Shown piece by piece: positions 1 through 11,725 of a stretch of 64,000 nucleotides of DNA. The position numbers and the translations under genes were made by a program. The notes under the pieces were generated by a model that had not been told where the DNA came from, made no database searches, and was given only the letters and a program-made list of their open reading frames with translations. Each line of letters starts with the position of its first letter. Position 1 is the stretch's first letter. This DNA comes from Begonia masoniana. Lineage: Eukaryota > Streptophyta > Magnoliopsida > Cucurbitales > Begoniaceae. Where the stretch lies: positions 2,656,375-2,720,374 of the forward strand of contig CM039502.1 of the NCBI GenBank assembly GCA_022432975.1. The letters are read 5' to 3'.

Positions 1-122
1 GGATGAAAATTATTGATCAATGAGATGCTAATGATTGTCCTAATTAAATTAAATTAATTAATTAAGTTTAATTTTTATTGACTTTGGTTTTATTGTAACT
101 ACTCATAAATCAAAGAGCTAAA

Positions 123-258
123 CACAACAGTTAAGACAAATAAAATGTAATTGTAATTTAACATTTTAAAAACGTAAATAAATAAATAAACACAACAGTT
201 AAGACAAATAAAATGTAATTGTAATTTAACATTTTAAAAACGTAAATAAATAAATAAA
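123..258. repeat. Tandem duplication, 68-bp unit, two copies
   Basis: Bases 123-190 are repeated without visible change at 191-258. Each unit starts CACAACAGTTAAGAC and ends in a TAAA-rich run. The perfect match suggests a recent duplication or an assembly stutter. Confidence 0.9.
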
Positions 259-580
259 ATTAAAAATTTAATTCTTATTTTTGGAGGAAGAATGAAGAGA
301 GAGGGAGAGAAGAAAGATGAAAGAAGAGAAAAAGAAAAAAAAATTTGTCACGTCGATTTATGTATATATACAAAAAACTTGATGAATTCCCTTCGGTGTT
401 GAATTATGCATATTATGATGTTTGAAATATTTAGAAAAAAAAAATAGATAAAAATTGAGAGGAATTCGATTAAGCGACACTCAAACTTCAATTTTTCCCC
501 TAAATCACTTATTCGAGCAATGTTTGGGTGCAATAGCGCTAGATAATGCAATAGCATATATAATTATAACGAGTGAGTTA

Positions 581-906
581 GTTGTCTCGATATTCAAGGT
601 TATAACGAGTAGACAATAATTATGGACTAATTCAACTGAACGTGGATATTTATAATTATGTATTATTTTAACTATTTATGATTTATTATAACTATGACAC
701 CATAGAAATAAAACTTAGTATTATCCTTCGAAATTATTTAATGTGTTGTCTCGATATTCAAGGTTATAACGAGTAGACAATAATTATGGACTAATTCAAC
801 TGAACGTGGAAATTTATAATTATGTATTATTTTAACTATTTATGATTTATTATAACTATGACACCATAGAAATAAAACTTAGTATTATCCTTCGATTATT
901 TAATGG
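581..906. repeat. Tandem duplication, 164-bp unit, two copies
   Basis: The block starting GTTGTCTCGATATTC at 581 recurs at 745 with only a few differences (for example GGATATTT versus GGAAATTT). It has no coding content. It is the second tandem duplication within 1 kb. Confidence 0.85.
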
Positions 907-1179
907 TGGCTTAAGATTAATACAATGTCACACCTAAGTTTCATTAATAAAACGTGGAAGCACAGTAAATATTTGGGACATAAAAGTCTTGCACTTGTCC
1001 AATTATGCAGTCACACGTAATGCATGCGATTAATCAAATAAGGTATTTGTCAGGTATTCATCAGTGGGAAACTCAGACCTCCCCGCCCTTCGCGTTGCAG
1101 GTTTTCTTCTTCTCTCCTCTGTTTTGCTTGTGGGTTTTTTTTTTTTTTGAGTTTTCAATGTTTTGTACTTGTTGGGTTG

Positions 1180-1726
1180 ATGTTTTTAGAATATTCTGGT
1201 AACCGAGAGTTCGTTGAGGTGGTGGAGCCATGGAAGATGAAGAGACATCTTGCGGAAGAGACCGGAGGGAACTCGTCTCTGCTGTTGGCTGAAAAAAGGA
1301 CGCAGAGGAAAGACCCTCTCGACCATTTTAAGCTCTACAAAGGGGGTTGGAATATCAAAAATCAGCATTACTGGGCTGTGAGCTTCTTTCTATTTTCTCG
1401 ATCAGTTTTCTCATCTGCCTTTCGGTTTACTTGATCGTATACTCGTAACTTTCTTTCGTTCGTATATATTTATTCACTAATAGACCAGATAACTTGTAAT
1501 CAACTGGGTGCTGATGGTAGGCTTTAGTTCTGCTTCCATTATCGTATTATCTGCTGCATTAGAATTTATAATTAGGGATTTCTTTTTGTTTCTACTCTGC
1601 AAAAGAAAAATTGATGTGTTCGTTTGGTTAGATAATTTGATGTTTCTTATATAATATGTGAATTTTGTTTATGAATTAAGCTTTATCTAACACTAATTGG
1701 AGTCGTTCTACTTAAATGTATGCTAG

Positions 1727-1766
<40 letters not shown>

Positions 1767-3760
1767 ATGCTAGATTAGATTTTTGCCCACCATAGACATA
1801 ACTTTTCTAATTCACACATCAAATTTTGTGCAGTCTGTTGGATTCACTGCGGCTCCCTTCTTTGTAATTGCTGCCATTTGGTTTATTGCCTTTGGACTAT
1901 CTTTATCCCTAATCTGCTGCTGTTACTGCTGTTGCCGAAGGGAGCCGTATGGCTATTCTCGATTTGCCTATGCGCTATCTCTCATTTTCCTTATTCTCTT
2001 CACCATTGCGGCTATGTGAGTCCCGCTCTCATTTTGGGGTTAAAAATTTTATGTTTTCAAGTATTGATTGGTCGGAAAATGATTTTTCCAGTGTCGGATG
2101 CATTGTTCTGTACACGGGTCAGGGGAGATTTCACAACCACACGAGGAGCACTCTGGATTATGTGGTTGATCAGGCAAATGACACGGTCGAAAGTCTCATG
2201 AAGGTATCAGATTATCTCTCTGCAGCTAAGCATATCGGAGTCAATTCCATATTTCTACCTACAGATGTTCAAACCCGAATCGATACTCTTGAAACAAAGA
2301 TTCACTCTTCAGCTACCGTTCTTTCGGATAAGACCGAACGCAATTCAAAGGATATACAAGCTGTACTGGATAATGTGTAAGCAAAAGAGCTCTTGTAATT
2401 TATATTCTGCTACAAGTACATACTTTGGAGTCATTTTAGCACATTTTTTGCATATGGCAGGAGATTGGCTCTCATTATACTTGCCGCTGTCATGCTTTTG
2501 TTGGCATTTCTCGGATTCTGTAAGTCTTTTCTTGTTTAATACTTCAAACTCTGCAGAGGTCTCATCTTCTTTACCATTTTCGTATGCAGTGTTCTCGATT
2601 TTAGGGGTGCAGTGTCTTGTGTACTTGTAAGTTGTATATATTACTTCTTTTTTCCATTTCGGGTTTGTTGTAGTTACCATATTATGCTGTAATTTGACGA
2701 AATAAATCTTTGCAATATAAATGTGCAGCTTTGTGGTTCTTGGTTGGATTCTTGTCACTGGAACATTCATTTTATGTGGTGTATTTCTCCTCCTCCACAA
2801 GTGAGTATAATTTCCTTCTCGTATTATTATACTCGCTTTGTTTTCATTTGTAATTTTCCACATTCGAGAATCGAAGAATTTATGTGGGCTCAATTAACTG
2901 TGCTAATGATATATCTTGTCTGTTCTCACGATAAGACGTTGGTTGTTTTCTATTTCTTCAGCGTAGTTGCAGATACGTGTGTTGCAATGGATGAATGGGT
3001 ACAAAACCCGACCGCCCACACTACTTTAGACGACATAATTCCATGTGTGGACAATGCCACAGCTCAAGAAACTCTCTTGCAATCTAAAAATGTGACATAC
3101 CAAATTGTCAGTATAGTTAATGTTGTCATCACGAATGTCTCTAATGTTAATGCCTCGCCAATTATGGGACCGTTGTACTACAATCAATCTGGTCCGTTGG
3201 TTCCCATCCTTTGCAACCCGTTGTATTCTAATCTTGCTGATCGGAAATGTGCCGAAGGCGAAGTAGAGCTGAGCAATGCTACTGAGGTACATATCGTATA
3301 CTCTCTGAAGAAACGAACTGCAAAATCGTCAAATATTTTGCATAAGCAAAGTGCTAGTTTTCAGAAAAATGAAACTATGAACATTTTATTTAACCTTTCT
3401 TTCGAGCAGGTGTGGAGAAGTTATACGTGTCAAGTTTCTGCGTCGGGAATTTGCACGACTCCGGGCCGGTTAACGCCAAATTATTACGATCAAATGTCGG
3501 CTGCAGTGAATACGAGCTATGGTTTGTACCAATACGGTCCATTCCTAGTTGGTCTAGAGGACTGCACATTTGTTCGAGAAACATTCACAAATATTAGTAG
3601 CACTTATTGTCCGGGTCTGAGGCGATATAGTAAATGGATTTATGTGGGTTTAGTGTTGGTTTCTGTAGCTGTGATGCTTTCATTGATCTTCTGGGTTATC
3701 TATGCTAGAGAGAGAAGGCATCGTGTTCATGCCAAACAGTTTATGAGCAGAGGAGGGTGA
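1180..3760 (+). CDS. Plant multi-pass transmembrane protein (five predicted TM segments)
   Basis: Eight exons: 1180-1377, 1834-2015, 2092-2376, 2461-2519, 2590-2626, 2729-2800, 2962-3286, 3410-3760. All introns are GT-AG and the frame is kept throughout, giving 502 residues. Hydrophobic segments lie near residues 70-90 (followed by a cysteine cluster CCCYCCC), 105-127, 223-245, 252-277 and 468-490. Between the fourth and fifth is a long region rich in N-glycosylation sites (NATA, NVSN, NQSG, NTSY, NISS) and in Cys, as expected for an extracellular or lumenal loop. The short C-terminus is basic (RERRHRVHAK). It resembles a plant family annotated only as 'transmembrane protein'; its function is unknown. 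The N-terminus is uncertain: 1180 is the only in-frame ATG, but the open frame upstream encodes a hydrophobic signal-peptide-like stretch without an ATG, next to a long poly-T. Confidence 0.85.
1732..1763. repeat. (CT)n microsatellite in intron 1
   Basis: About sixteen CT dinucleotides lie in the first intron of the membrane protein gene. Confidence 0.95.
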
Positions 3761-6700
3761 GATAAGATGTCTTGTGTCTGTGTTTGTTTCATTTGTCTCC
3801 TACTTTCTGAGGTTTGTACATTCTCTGTTCTTGTTTTTTGAGGTTTTTTTAAGATCCAAGCATGTGTAGTTTGATGATTTTGATGCTTTGAAACCTTGTT
3901 CCTCTTTGTTTATTCTTTAATATTCTCACATTAATAATGGGCCATTATCTAGAGGCCCAACATCCGTGCCCAAAAAAGAAACAAGAAGTGGACCAAGAAA
4001 ATGACATATACTGTTCCCTAGTGTACCAAGTTTAAAATTGTTCGTTTTGGGTCGGAGTTTGCACGGATTTGTTACAGTGTTAGCTAAAAACGTGTTGTAA
4101 TAGGTAGGGAGGAGAACTTTATTTATATATCATGTATGTTTTACTCTTTTAAACAATGTTAAATTGTGTATCTCTATTGGTATGAGTTGTACTCTACCAC
4201 GGGGTCTTTTTTGACTTCACGTGTCAGGTTATCATATGACATGCCATGCAAAGTGAGAACGCTTAAATGTGTCGAAAGTTTTGGCCAAAAGTAAACGAAT
4301 GATCGATGGTGATAATCATAAATTTGTTTTCGAATTCAAAAATAAGATCCATAGACACGAGCTAAAAACAACATGGATAGGGTAGAGGTTGTGTCCGTGA
4401 TCTGACAACCTTGTTAAGAGACAAAGATTGTTACTTAAACTGAAATTTTAAGAAAGTGTTTTTTCTTTTTTCTCTTTTTAAAAAGTGTGATAGATACCAA
4501 ACATTTGTTTTCATTCATAAAATTATTTATTGGCTTGAACATGTACCACTTGTCACAACTCTTTTAATACACCTAACATAGTTTACTATAAATAAAAATG
4601 TGAACGTGAATAACACGGGCATGTCACATGTTCTTATCAAATTGAACAACGACATGGTGTAATTTGTTCACCCTCCTAAATTTAGAGGGTGATTTTTTTA
4701 AAAAAATAAATAAAACTTTATTTTAAGCTAAATCATTAAAAAAAAGAAAAGTTGAAATATTCAAAAGAAATGGTCCAGAATTAGTACAATTCAATTCAAA
4801 CAACGAAAAGGAGGGTTTGACTTTTGACCAATCACAAGAATCTTCTGCAGCAGATGGGCCTCCCTTGAACTCCTCCAAACTTCTAGCGACCATGCTATCA
4901 TAAATCGATCTCATAACATCAATTAACTGTTACATGGTAAGATGTAGATTGTTGAGTAACAATTCGTTGCCAGTTTTAAGCGAAAATTGTTTTACAAGCA
5001 AATCATTCATGGTATTATGTAAATTGAAACCTGCATTGGTTCGTTAAGAAAAGTATTTGAAAGCACAGTCCGCGAGTTTAGTCGAGATATACGTAAGCCA
5101 GCCAATATTTTAGAAAATATTATACAAATGCACACAAAATCAACAATTTATAGTTAGTGGCAACTTTAATTATTTTATTTCACGAAATATTCAAAGCAAA
5201 AAATAATAATAATTTATGAGTGGAAAAGTATCTCAAATATTAATGCAATAAACAATTAGTCGTGAAAGCCAAATGTAAAAACAAGAGAGGAGTGGGTGGG
5301 GAAAGAAGTCAAAGTTGAAGCATCCAAGTTGCGTGGGCAACATTTTGATGCTCCCTTCCATCCCAATATTTCAACTCAAACGTTTGGACCACTAAATACC
5401 CACTATTTTTATGCTCTTTTAAGTTCTACTTTACCTAGATTTGCCTCCACTTCGAGACGAGGCATGTCATGTGAATTATCTTATGTGCGGCGTCCTAGGC
5501 TTGGTGCAAGGTGTCGCTCGACGTTAAACTAAGTTTGAACTTGATTTTTACAGTTGGCCCAGCCTGTGGGGCGACTTGAATACGGAGTCAGCGTCGCATT
5601 GTTACTTGTGGTCTCGACACAAACAAAAAATATTCAATCCAATTTTTTCCGGTTAATGAATCAGAGCTTAGACCATAAAAATTGGTTTTTGAGTTAAACC
5701 GGGCCTGGACCAAAAATTTGTCAAGGATCGAACCCCAGGTCCGACCCCGACTTAGTTCGACGATGACGTTGAAAAGTCACCTTAATATTATTATGCAAAT
5801 AATTAATTTGATATTTTGAGAACATTCATAGGAAGACTACACCTATTCTCCTAGAAACAAGGAAGGTTGGAGAAAGTATGAAAATTAATTACATGTTTAG
5901 CCAGCCCCACACGCTTTCTCAATTAGACGAAAAAGAAAATGTCAAGGCAACCCACTTGTTACTTCAAGTTAGACTAACCTATGAATAAACATAACAAATA
6001 ATAAATAAATAAATAAAAGTAACTTTTAATTGTCACCAATTATACAAATACAGCAATAAATTAATAATCAAGTAGTAGTGCATATGAATTGCTACCTATT
6101 CGCCCCCATTAATTTAAGTTATCGTCAACATAATATATTTATTTCTAAAATTATTTAGTTTAGTTTATGCAACTATGTTCGTATCAGCACAACTATAATA
6201 ATGTATAATTTATCACATTAATGTGACCAAAAATAGGTATTTTTGAAAATAATAGTGTAATTACTCTTGATAATTATTCGAGTAAAGCCTAAACATCGAC
6301 ATATTTTGACACCCTGCGAGTGTGCAGGGTTCAATCCATACCAGTAATAGTGCACAATCACATCGTGTGAGATAGTAAAAAATACATGATTTATAAATAG
6401 AGTTCCTCACATCTTGAGATCACCCCAAGAAGAAATAAATGTGGGGTTCTGTCCAAAACAAATAATATTTTATTACGAGCACCGAAAGACGTTACAATGT
6501 TATATAAATAAGTTAAGTGAAATTTTACGCTATCATAAGAAGATGAAGTGTAACATTATTGTGATTATAAGTCGAGTATTCGGTGATTAGGACATTAAGA
6601 TTTATCTATTTTTGCTATTTAATAGAGAAAATTGTCACCTTACCCTTATATATTTTATACAACTAAAACTCAATATTAAACAACGCAGATAATTTTATTT

Positions 6701-8201
6701 TTATTTTTATTTTTTCCTTTGAAATTTTATAAAAAAAGTTATATTTCTTCCTCGTTTCTAAATTCAAATATTAAAAAAAAATAAAGACAAATTATCAGGT
6801 CACAATCAAAATATAATAATTCTTAATTAAAAAACAATAATAAATTACATAATTTTTTTTTTATGCACGAAGTTTTGATTAGACATGGATAAATGTAAAT
6901 ATAAAATTTCAATAACCAATATATAGTAACCATGTGGAAAAGTTTGAGATAATATCATATTTTAAATTTAATATAAGATATAATTTTTCAAAGTGTACGA
7001 CACGTAGCACATGCATTGTTAACTATCGTGTTAGTTTACAGTTAACCGCTCATCTTTTTTATTATTATTCGACCAACGGTGACGATCGACGACGTGGAAG
7101 TCATCCAATGGACAGCCTTCGTTGAATTTATAAAAGCTGAGATCTTTAAGAGCTGCCACGTGGCCGAGAATATAGACGCGGTGCCGTAAAGTGTAAAACG
7201 GCTCCAGGTTTGTCGTTTTGGGAAAAGCGTAAACCGAACGGATTTTTAATCACAACCGTTGGATCTGAGTAAAGCAGAAGAACCTAAGCCCGACCAGAAG
7301 TTCAACTAATCTAGAACAATTTTTTTTTTTACATTCTTGCCCTTTAACTTTATTGTTATTTACAAAAAAATTATTCAACATAATTAATAAAAAATTATTC
7401 ATAGTCATTTTTCACCAATTTCAAGTGCGGGCGGACCTCGTCCGTTCTCTAGCATGTTTTGTCCATTTTTCAAGTGGAAATGACCACATTTGAATTTTAT
7501 GTGACCGCAAAGGTTTGAAATATTATCGAATAATAATTTTAAGTATTTTGTTAACAAAAATAATTTAAAAATCACGGTATAAATTAAATCTCACGGTAAC
7601 ATAATTCGATTTCAATGGATTTCTAAAATAAAAAATTAGTAAATAAGAAATGAGCTATTTCAAAGAAATTGATACATGCTTTGCAAAAATTCATTCTTTT
7701 GTACATCTATTCAAATTTAGTAGTTTAATATTCTTAAATTAACTGTAAGTAATTGATATATTTACTTTCTTATATTATTCTATAGAAATATTTAATTTAT
7801 TTTTAATGGTACAAATTATTATTTGACACGTCATCAAATTATTTAGAGAATAAACATAATATTAATTAGGTATCGGTCAATATGCTTTTCCATCGGTAGA
7901 CTTATTGATTATTAGCTTTCCATGTACAGTCTTTGGCCAATTTTAATAATTAATTAACGGAGAATTAAATATTATGACCTTAATAAAAACGGAAGAAAAT
8001 AAACAAATCTAAAATTAATTAAAGAATAGGGCAACGGGAAGAAAGAAGGAATCTGCTAAAATATCAACAGTCAATACCGATACGCAGAGACACCTTTTTT
8101 AATTCCAAAGAAAGCAAGGGCATCCTTGCAAACTTTATTAATATTAATTAAAAAATCCGAAAACTATTGCGGTACTCGAGCTTTTTCCCCCTTCCTGACC
8201 C
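3761..8201. other. Long AT-rich intergenic region
   Basis: The first ~200 bases are probably the 3' UTR of the membrane protein gene. The rest shows no frame with plant protein resemblance, no RNA gene and no clear transposon ends. Short open frames such as 5296-5532 have no recognisable content. Confidence 0.6.
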
Positions 8202-8207
8202 TATAAA
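8202..8207 (+). promoter_or_regulatory. TATA box of the serine-rich protein gene
   Basis: TATAAA in a CCCTATAAAGGC context lies 136 bases upstream of the ATG at 8338. A pyrimidine-rich leader follows (8278-8332). Confidence 0.55.
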
Positions 8208-8337
8208 GGCAGGGCTTGAGTGAAGTCGGGTTTGTCAAACTGAATAGCCGAACGCGGCTTGTAAGGAAAGAAAGCAATCTCTCTGCCTCCTTTACCTTTT
8301 CTTCCGTCGTAGATTCTCCTTTTCTCTCTCTACTGGA

Positions 8338-8958
8338 ATGAAAATGGCGACATCTTCTAGAAAATCCACCGGACCGGTTCTTCGATCTCTCTCTCCTTCA
8401 GGTAGACTCTACTGCTCTCACTCTTCTTCTCCTACTTCATCCTCCTCCGCCTTCGCTTCCTCCACTTCTAGCTTTTCTTCTAGAACCTCCACCTCGTTTT
8501 TCAGCCGATCTACTTCCCCTACCCGAGGTAATGTCTACAGTTCGTCTCCTTCGGCAGCGCAGTCCGTTCGATTCTACCTTGACCGTCCGATCTCTCCTAA
8601 CCGGTCTATTTCAGTTACTCCTCGTAGTGGCGGCAACAACCAGATCGTGAAAAGGCACGGCGTTCAAAAGCGGACGTGTATGTGTTCTCCTACAACGCAT
8701 CCTGGCTCTTTCCGATGCAGCCTCCACAAAGGCTTTGCCTCTCAACCTCAAGTCCCTTACTCGCCTAATAGGCTGAATGCGCGGAGATCGGCAATGACTA
8801 ATTCACTTGTTAGGATCGGAGGAGTTGAAGGTGATTTGGTGAAACGAGCTTTGGCTGCTTTGATTAGGCCATCATCTCATCAGCAACGTCGCCGAGCCGA
8901 CTTCCGGCCCAGGCAGAGTAGGCTATCTTTTATGTCGATGGCCGAGGATTTGTTATGA
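8338..8958 (+). CDS. Serine-rich plant-specific small protein
   Basis: A single exon of 206 codons that is very rich in Ser, Arg and Pro. The N-terminal ~75 residues are low complexity. A conserved core follows, with CMCSPTTHPGSFRCSLHK near residues 118-135, and the C-terminus carries a basic LIRPSSHQQRRRAD segment followed by SRLSFMSMAEDLL. This Cys-containing core and tail are typical of the plant 'serine-rich protein-related' family, whose biochemical role is not known. The ATG at 8338 is the first after the TATA box; a second in-frame ATG at 8344 is possible. There are no membrane segments or signal peptide. Confidence 0.85.
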   Translation: MKMATSSRKSTGPVLRSLSPSGRLYCSHSSSPTSSSSAFASSTSSFSSRTSTSFFSRSTSPTRGNVYSSSPSAAQSVRFYLDRPISPNRSISVTPRSGGNNQIVKRHGVQKRTCMCSPTTHPGSFRCSLHKGFASQPQVPYSPNRLNARRSAMTNSLVRIGGVEGDLVKRALAALIRPSSHQQRRRADFRPRQSRLSFMSMAEDLL

Positions 8959-11725
8959 TCACAAATTTTGGTACGTCGGAGATTAGTGACTTCTTTCACA
9001 ATCACTGAATTTCCGATGATGATAGCGGTGGAGTGTGGAGATGCACCGGCGTTCAATTTTGGAAAAATACTTTCGGATCTGAGACCTCGAAATTGCTGTA
9101 GGACTTTGATACACCTTATTGTACATATATAGATACATAAAAACGATTTTTCTTCCATCGGCGGCGATTCATGCTAGCTTTCCGAGCTTGATTTGGGTCT
9201 CATCTTAAAACTATTCCAAATCACTTGCAAGTCATTCTTAATTTGAGACTAAATTCAAGATAATTCCTAAATTTGGTTATCCATTTCTCCCTACTCCTTC
9301 CCCTTTCATTCACATACGCACAGCAAGCGTACCAGCTTTTCTTCCAGCGTCTTCCGTTGTGCCCCTTCCCAAGGAACCCGTTGTCAGTCTTTATTCACCG
9401 TATCTAATCTTTTCTTTTTCTGTCGCCGTCGTTCGGTTCGCCGTTAATCTTTTGGCGGTGGTGAGAAACATCTTTCGTAATATCCGTTTAATTACTTCGT
9501 TTTTTTTTTTCGGCTTTTATATTTTGCTATAAGTTCATTTGCTAATCGGTCTGCCTTCTTTGCAGGTACGTAATCCCTTGACATGGAAGTCGAACATGGA
9601 TCAAAGCACGGAATTTGATAAAAGGAAATTCATTAAATTCGCAGGAACTAAATTAACGAAAACATTAAATTCCAATTATTCTGAATAACTAATACAATTG
9701 CAAGGAAGATTCCGGAGCAAGGATTTGGAAACATTTGGAGAAAAATCAAACGAGTATTTTGATACTAAATAATTATTTTATGTAACAAAATAATATTTGA
9801 AAGAAATTTTCCTCGACGCAAGTAACACAGTTTGAGAGAAAAACTTTGTATGGATTCAAATTTTCTCTAAATCAAAGACCCATAGATATAATCGTCTTGA
9901 TTTTTTGGGTTGAGATACGATGGTGACTTGAACCAGAAAAATCAGAAAGCTAAAGAATGAGTGAGTTGGATTGAAATAGATATACCAACTGGCCGGCTCC
10001 AATGGGAGAAAAGGAAGAAATTATGAAATATTTTGAGCGTAGCGACCGCGTAGGGCCCCATGCACTCAGGGTATGGGCCTAGAAAACTCAGCTCTTGGGA
10101 TAAAGAAGATAAGGGAACAAAAATGACCGGTTATGGTTGAGCACCAGATGGCCCCCAGCCCTTTTATTGTCCCTCCCTAATCTGATTTTCCAACCAACGC
10201 TAAAAATAAAGAAGGGAGTGGTGGCCTTCCCTTTCATTAGGTAGGTGCTTAGTTGTACTACCTTCGAGATTTCCGCAAATTTGGGTATCAACTAAAAAAA
10301 TGTATAAAATCCTAGAAAAAGTTCTTTTTCAAATCTAATCGCTTAAACTCTAAGAAAGGATTGCATGTGTTTCGACCAAGGTTTTTTGACCTATCTTATG
10401 TTATTAATTTTTACGTTATCCCTTATATCAATAATAAGATATTAATAACTCAATCAACTCAGAAAAAAAAATTATCTTCAAAAATAAAATATTTGTTATA
10501 CTTAATATCAAAAGTTTAATCGGTATTTGTCTTAATTCTGTCAGTGATTTCAGTAGCTTTTTCTTAGCCAAATTACCCGGGGAGTAAACTCTCAAGTTCA
10601 ATTGTCCTGGGAATTGGATACAGGAGGTTTGTGGGTAGGAAGAAAGGGGGAGAACAGATGGGATTGATGGGAGGGAGTGAGTCGTGCACACGTTGTCGGC
10701 ACAAACTCAATGGAGTAATGCATTATCTTTTGCTAAGCCTCCTTAACACTCACCCCCATCGCTTCTCCTTAGTGCCGAAAGTGAGAAGGGTCCACTCAGA
10801 CACCCAAATGAGGGACAAAGTTTGAATCTTTGAGAGAAAAATTATAAGAAGGGAACGCATGCGCTATAAAATATTCTACCGAGTCTGAGTCTGAGTCGGT
10901 AAATTTTCAGAACTCGTGTGTCGAAGTGAACCACCCGACAGTACGTCTTGTATCAACCTATTGTGATGTTGTTGGGCGGTGTTGATAAGCCATATTATCT
11001 AACCTAAATTAATATTTAACGTTATTATTGATATGGCAGAATTTCCTTTATGATATTAGCATCTTAAGAGTTTAACGTTGATTATTAATTCTGCTGGTCT
11101 TAAATCTTTATATTTTCAAATTGATAAACAGATATTCTATCGTCTTTATTGGACAGTGAAATGGCGTGGGCGAGCGAGCCTATTTCAGATCACTGGCAAT
11201 CCAGTTTCGGTACCAACTGGGCCAAGGTGTGGTTTGAAAAATGCGATGCAAAATTCAAAACAAGGTTTTGAGGTTTATGATTGTGTTTGGAACATGTTTG
11301 GTGGAACCGTCGTGTGGCCCAGCTCCAGAAAAAGGAAAAAAAAATTAAAAATTGGACAGAATTTCGTCCATTGAAAGGTTGAAAAAGGTTGCACTAGATG
11401 AAAAGAAAAAGGAGAGGAAATAAGATGGACAAACTCAGATGGAGAGAAAAGTATAATCAAAACAGAGAGAATACGATTTACAGGAGCAAAGCTTGTTCTT
11501 TTTAGTCCACTTATCGTTCTAGTGATTACAGATGCAGAAAGCAATTAGCTTTTCGAGAAATTCATACTGTAGCTGACATTCGGCTCGGAAGTTCGTAACT
11601 TTCTATGCACAAAAAAACAAAACCAACCCCCTATTTGAAGGCATAAAACATCATATTTTTCTTCTTCTTCTTTCTCTTCTCCGATCTATTTCACGATATA
11701 CTTTTGAGCTTCAGCAGCGGCCATT
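8959..11725. other. Intergenic region with a possible UTR remnant
   Basis: 3' UTR of the serine-rich gene, then no supported gene. At 9290-9600 a pyrimidine-rich block, a long poly-T and a TTCTTTGCAG acceptor-like site precede a short ATG frame that stops after about 12 codons. This looks like the 5' leader and first splice of a lost gene, but no coding homology remains. The pyrimidine-rich leader of the transporter gene lies near 11655-11725. Confidence 0.45.

Larger units (their letters stand above)
1..1179. other. AT-rich upstream region without a gene
   Basis: No coding exon is supported here. The stretch is AT-rich and holds two tandem duplications (separate entries). The last ~150 bases, a pyrimidine-rich run with a long poly-T, probably belong to the promoter and 5' leader of the membrane protein gene that follows. 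Confidence 0.6.

Noticed and set aside
5296..5532. 78-codon open frame
   Set aside because: No homology, no promoter context; chance frame in intergenic DNA.
5718..5745. tRNA-like GGTTCGATCC box on the minus strand
   Set aside because: No T-arm pairing, anticodon arm or acceptor stem could be formed around it.
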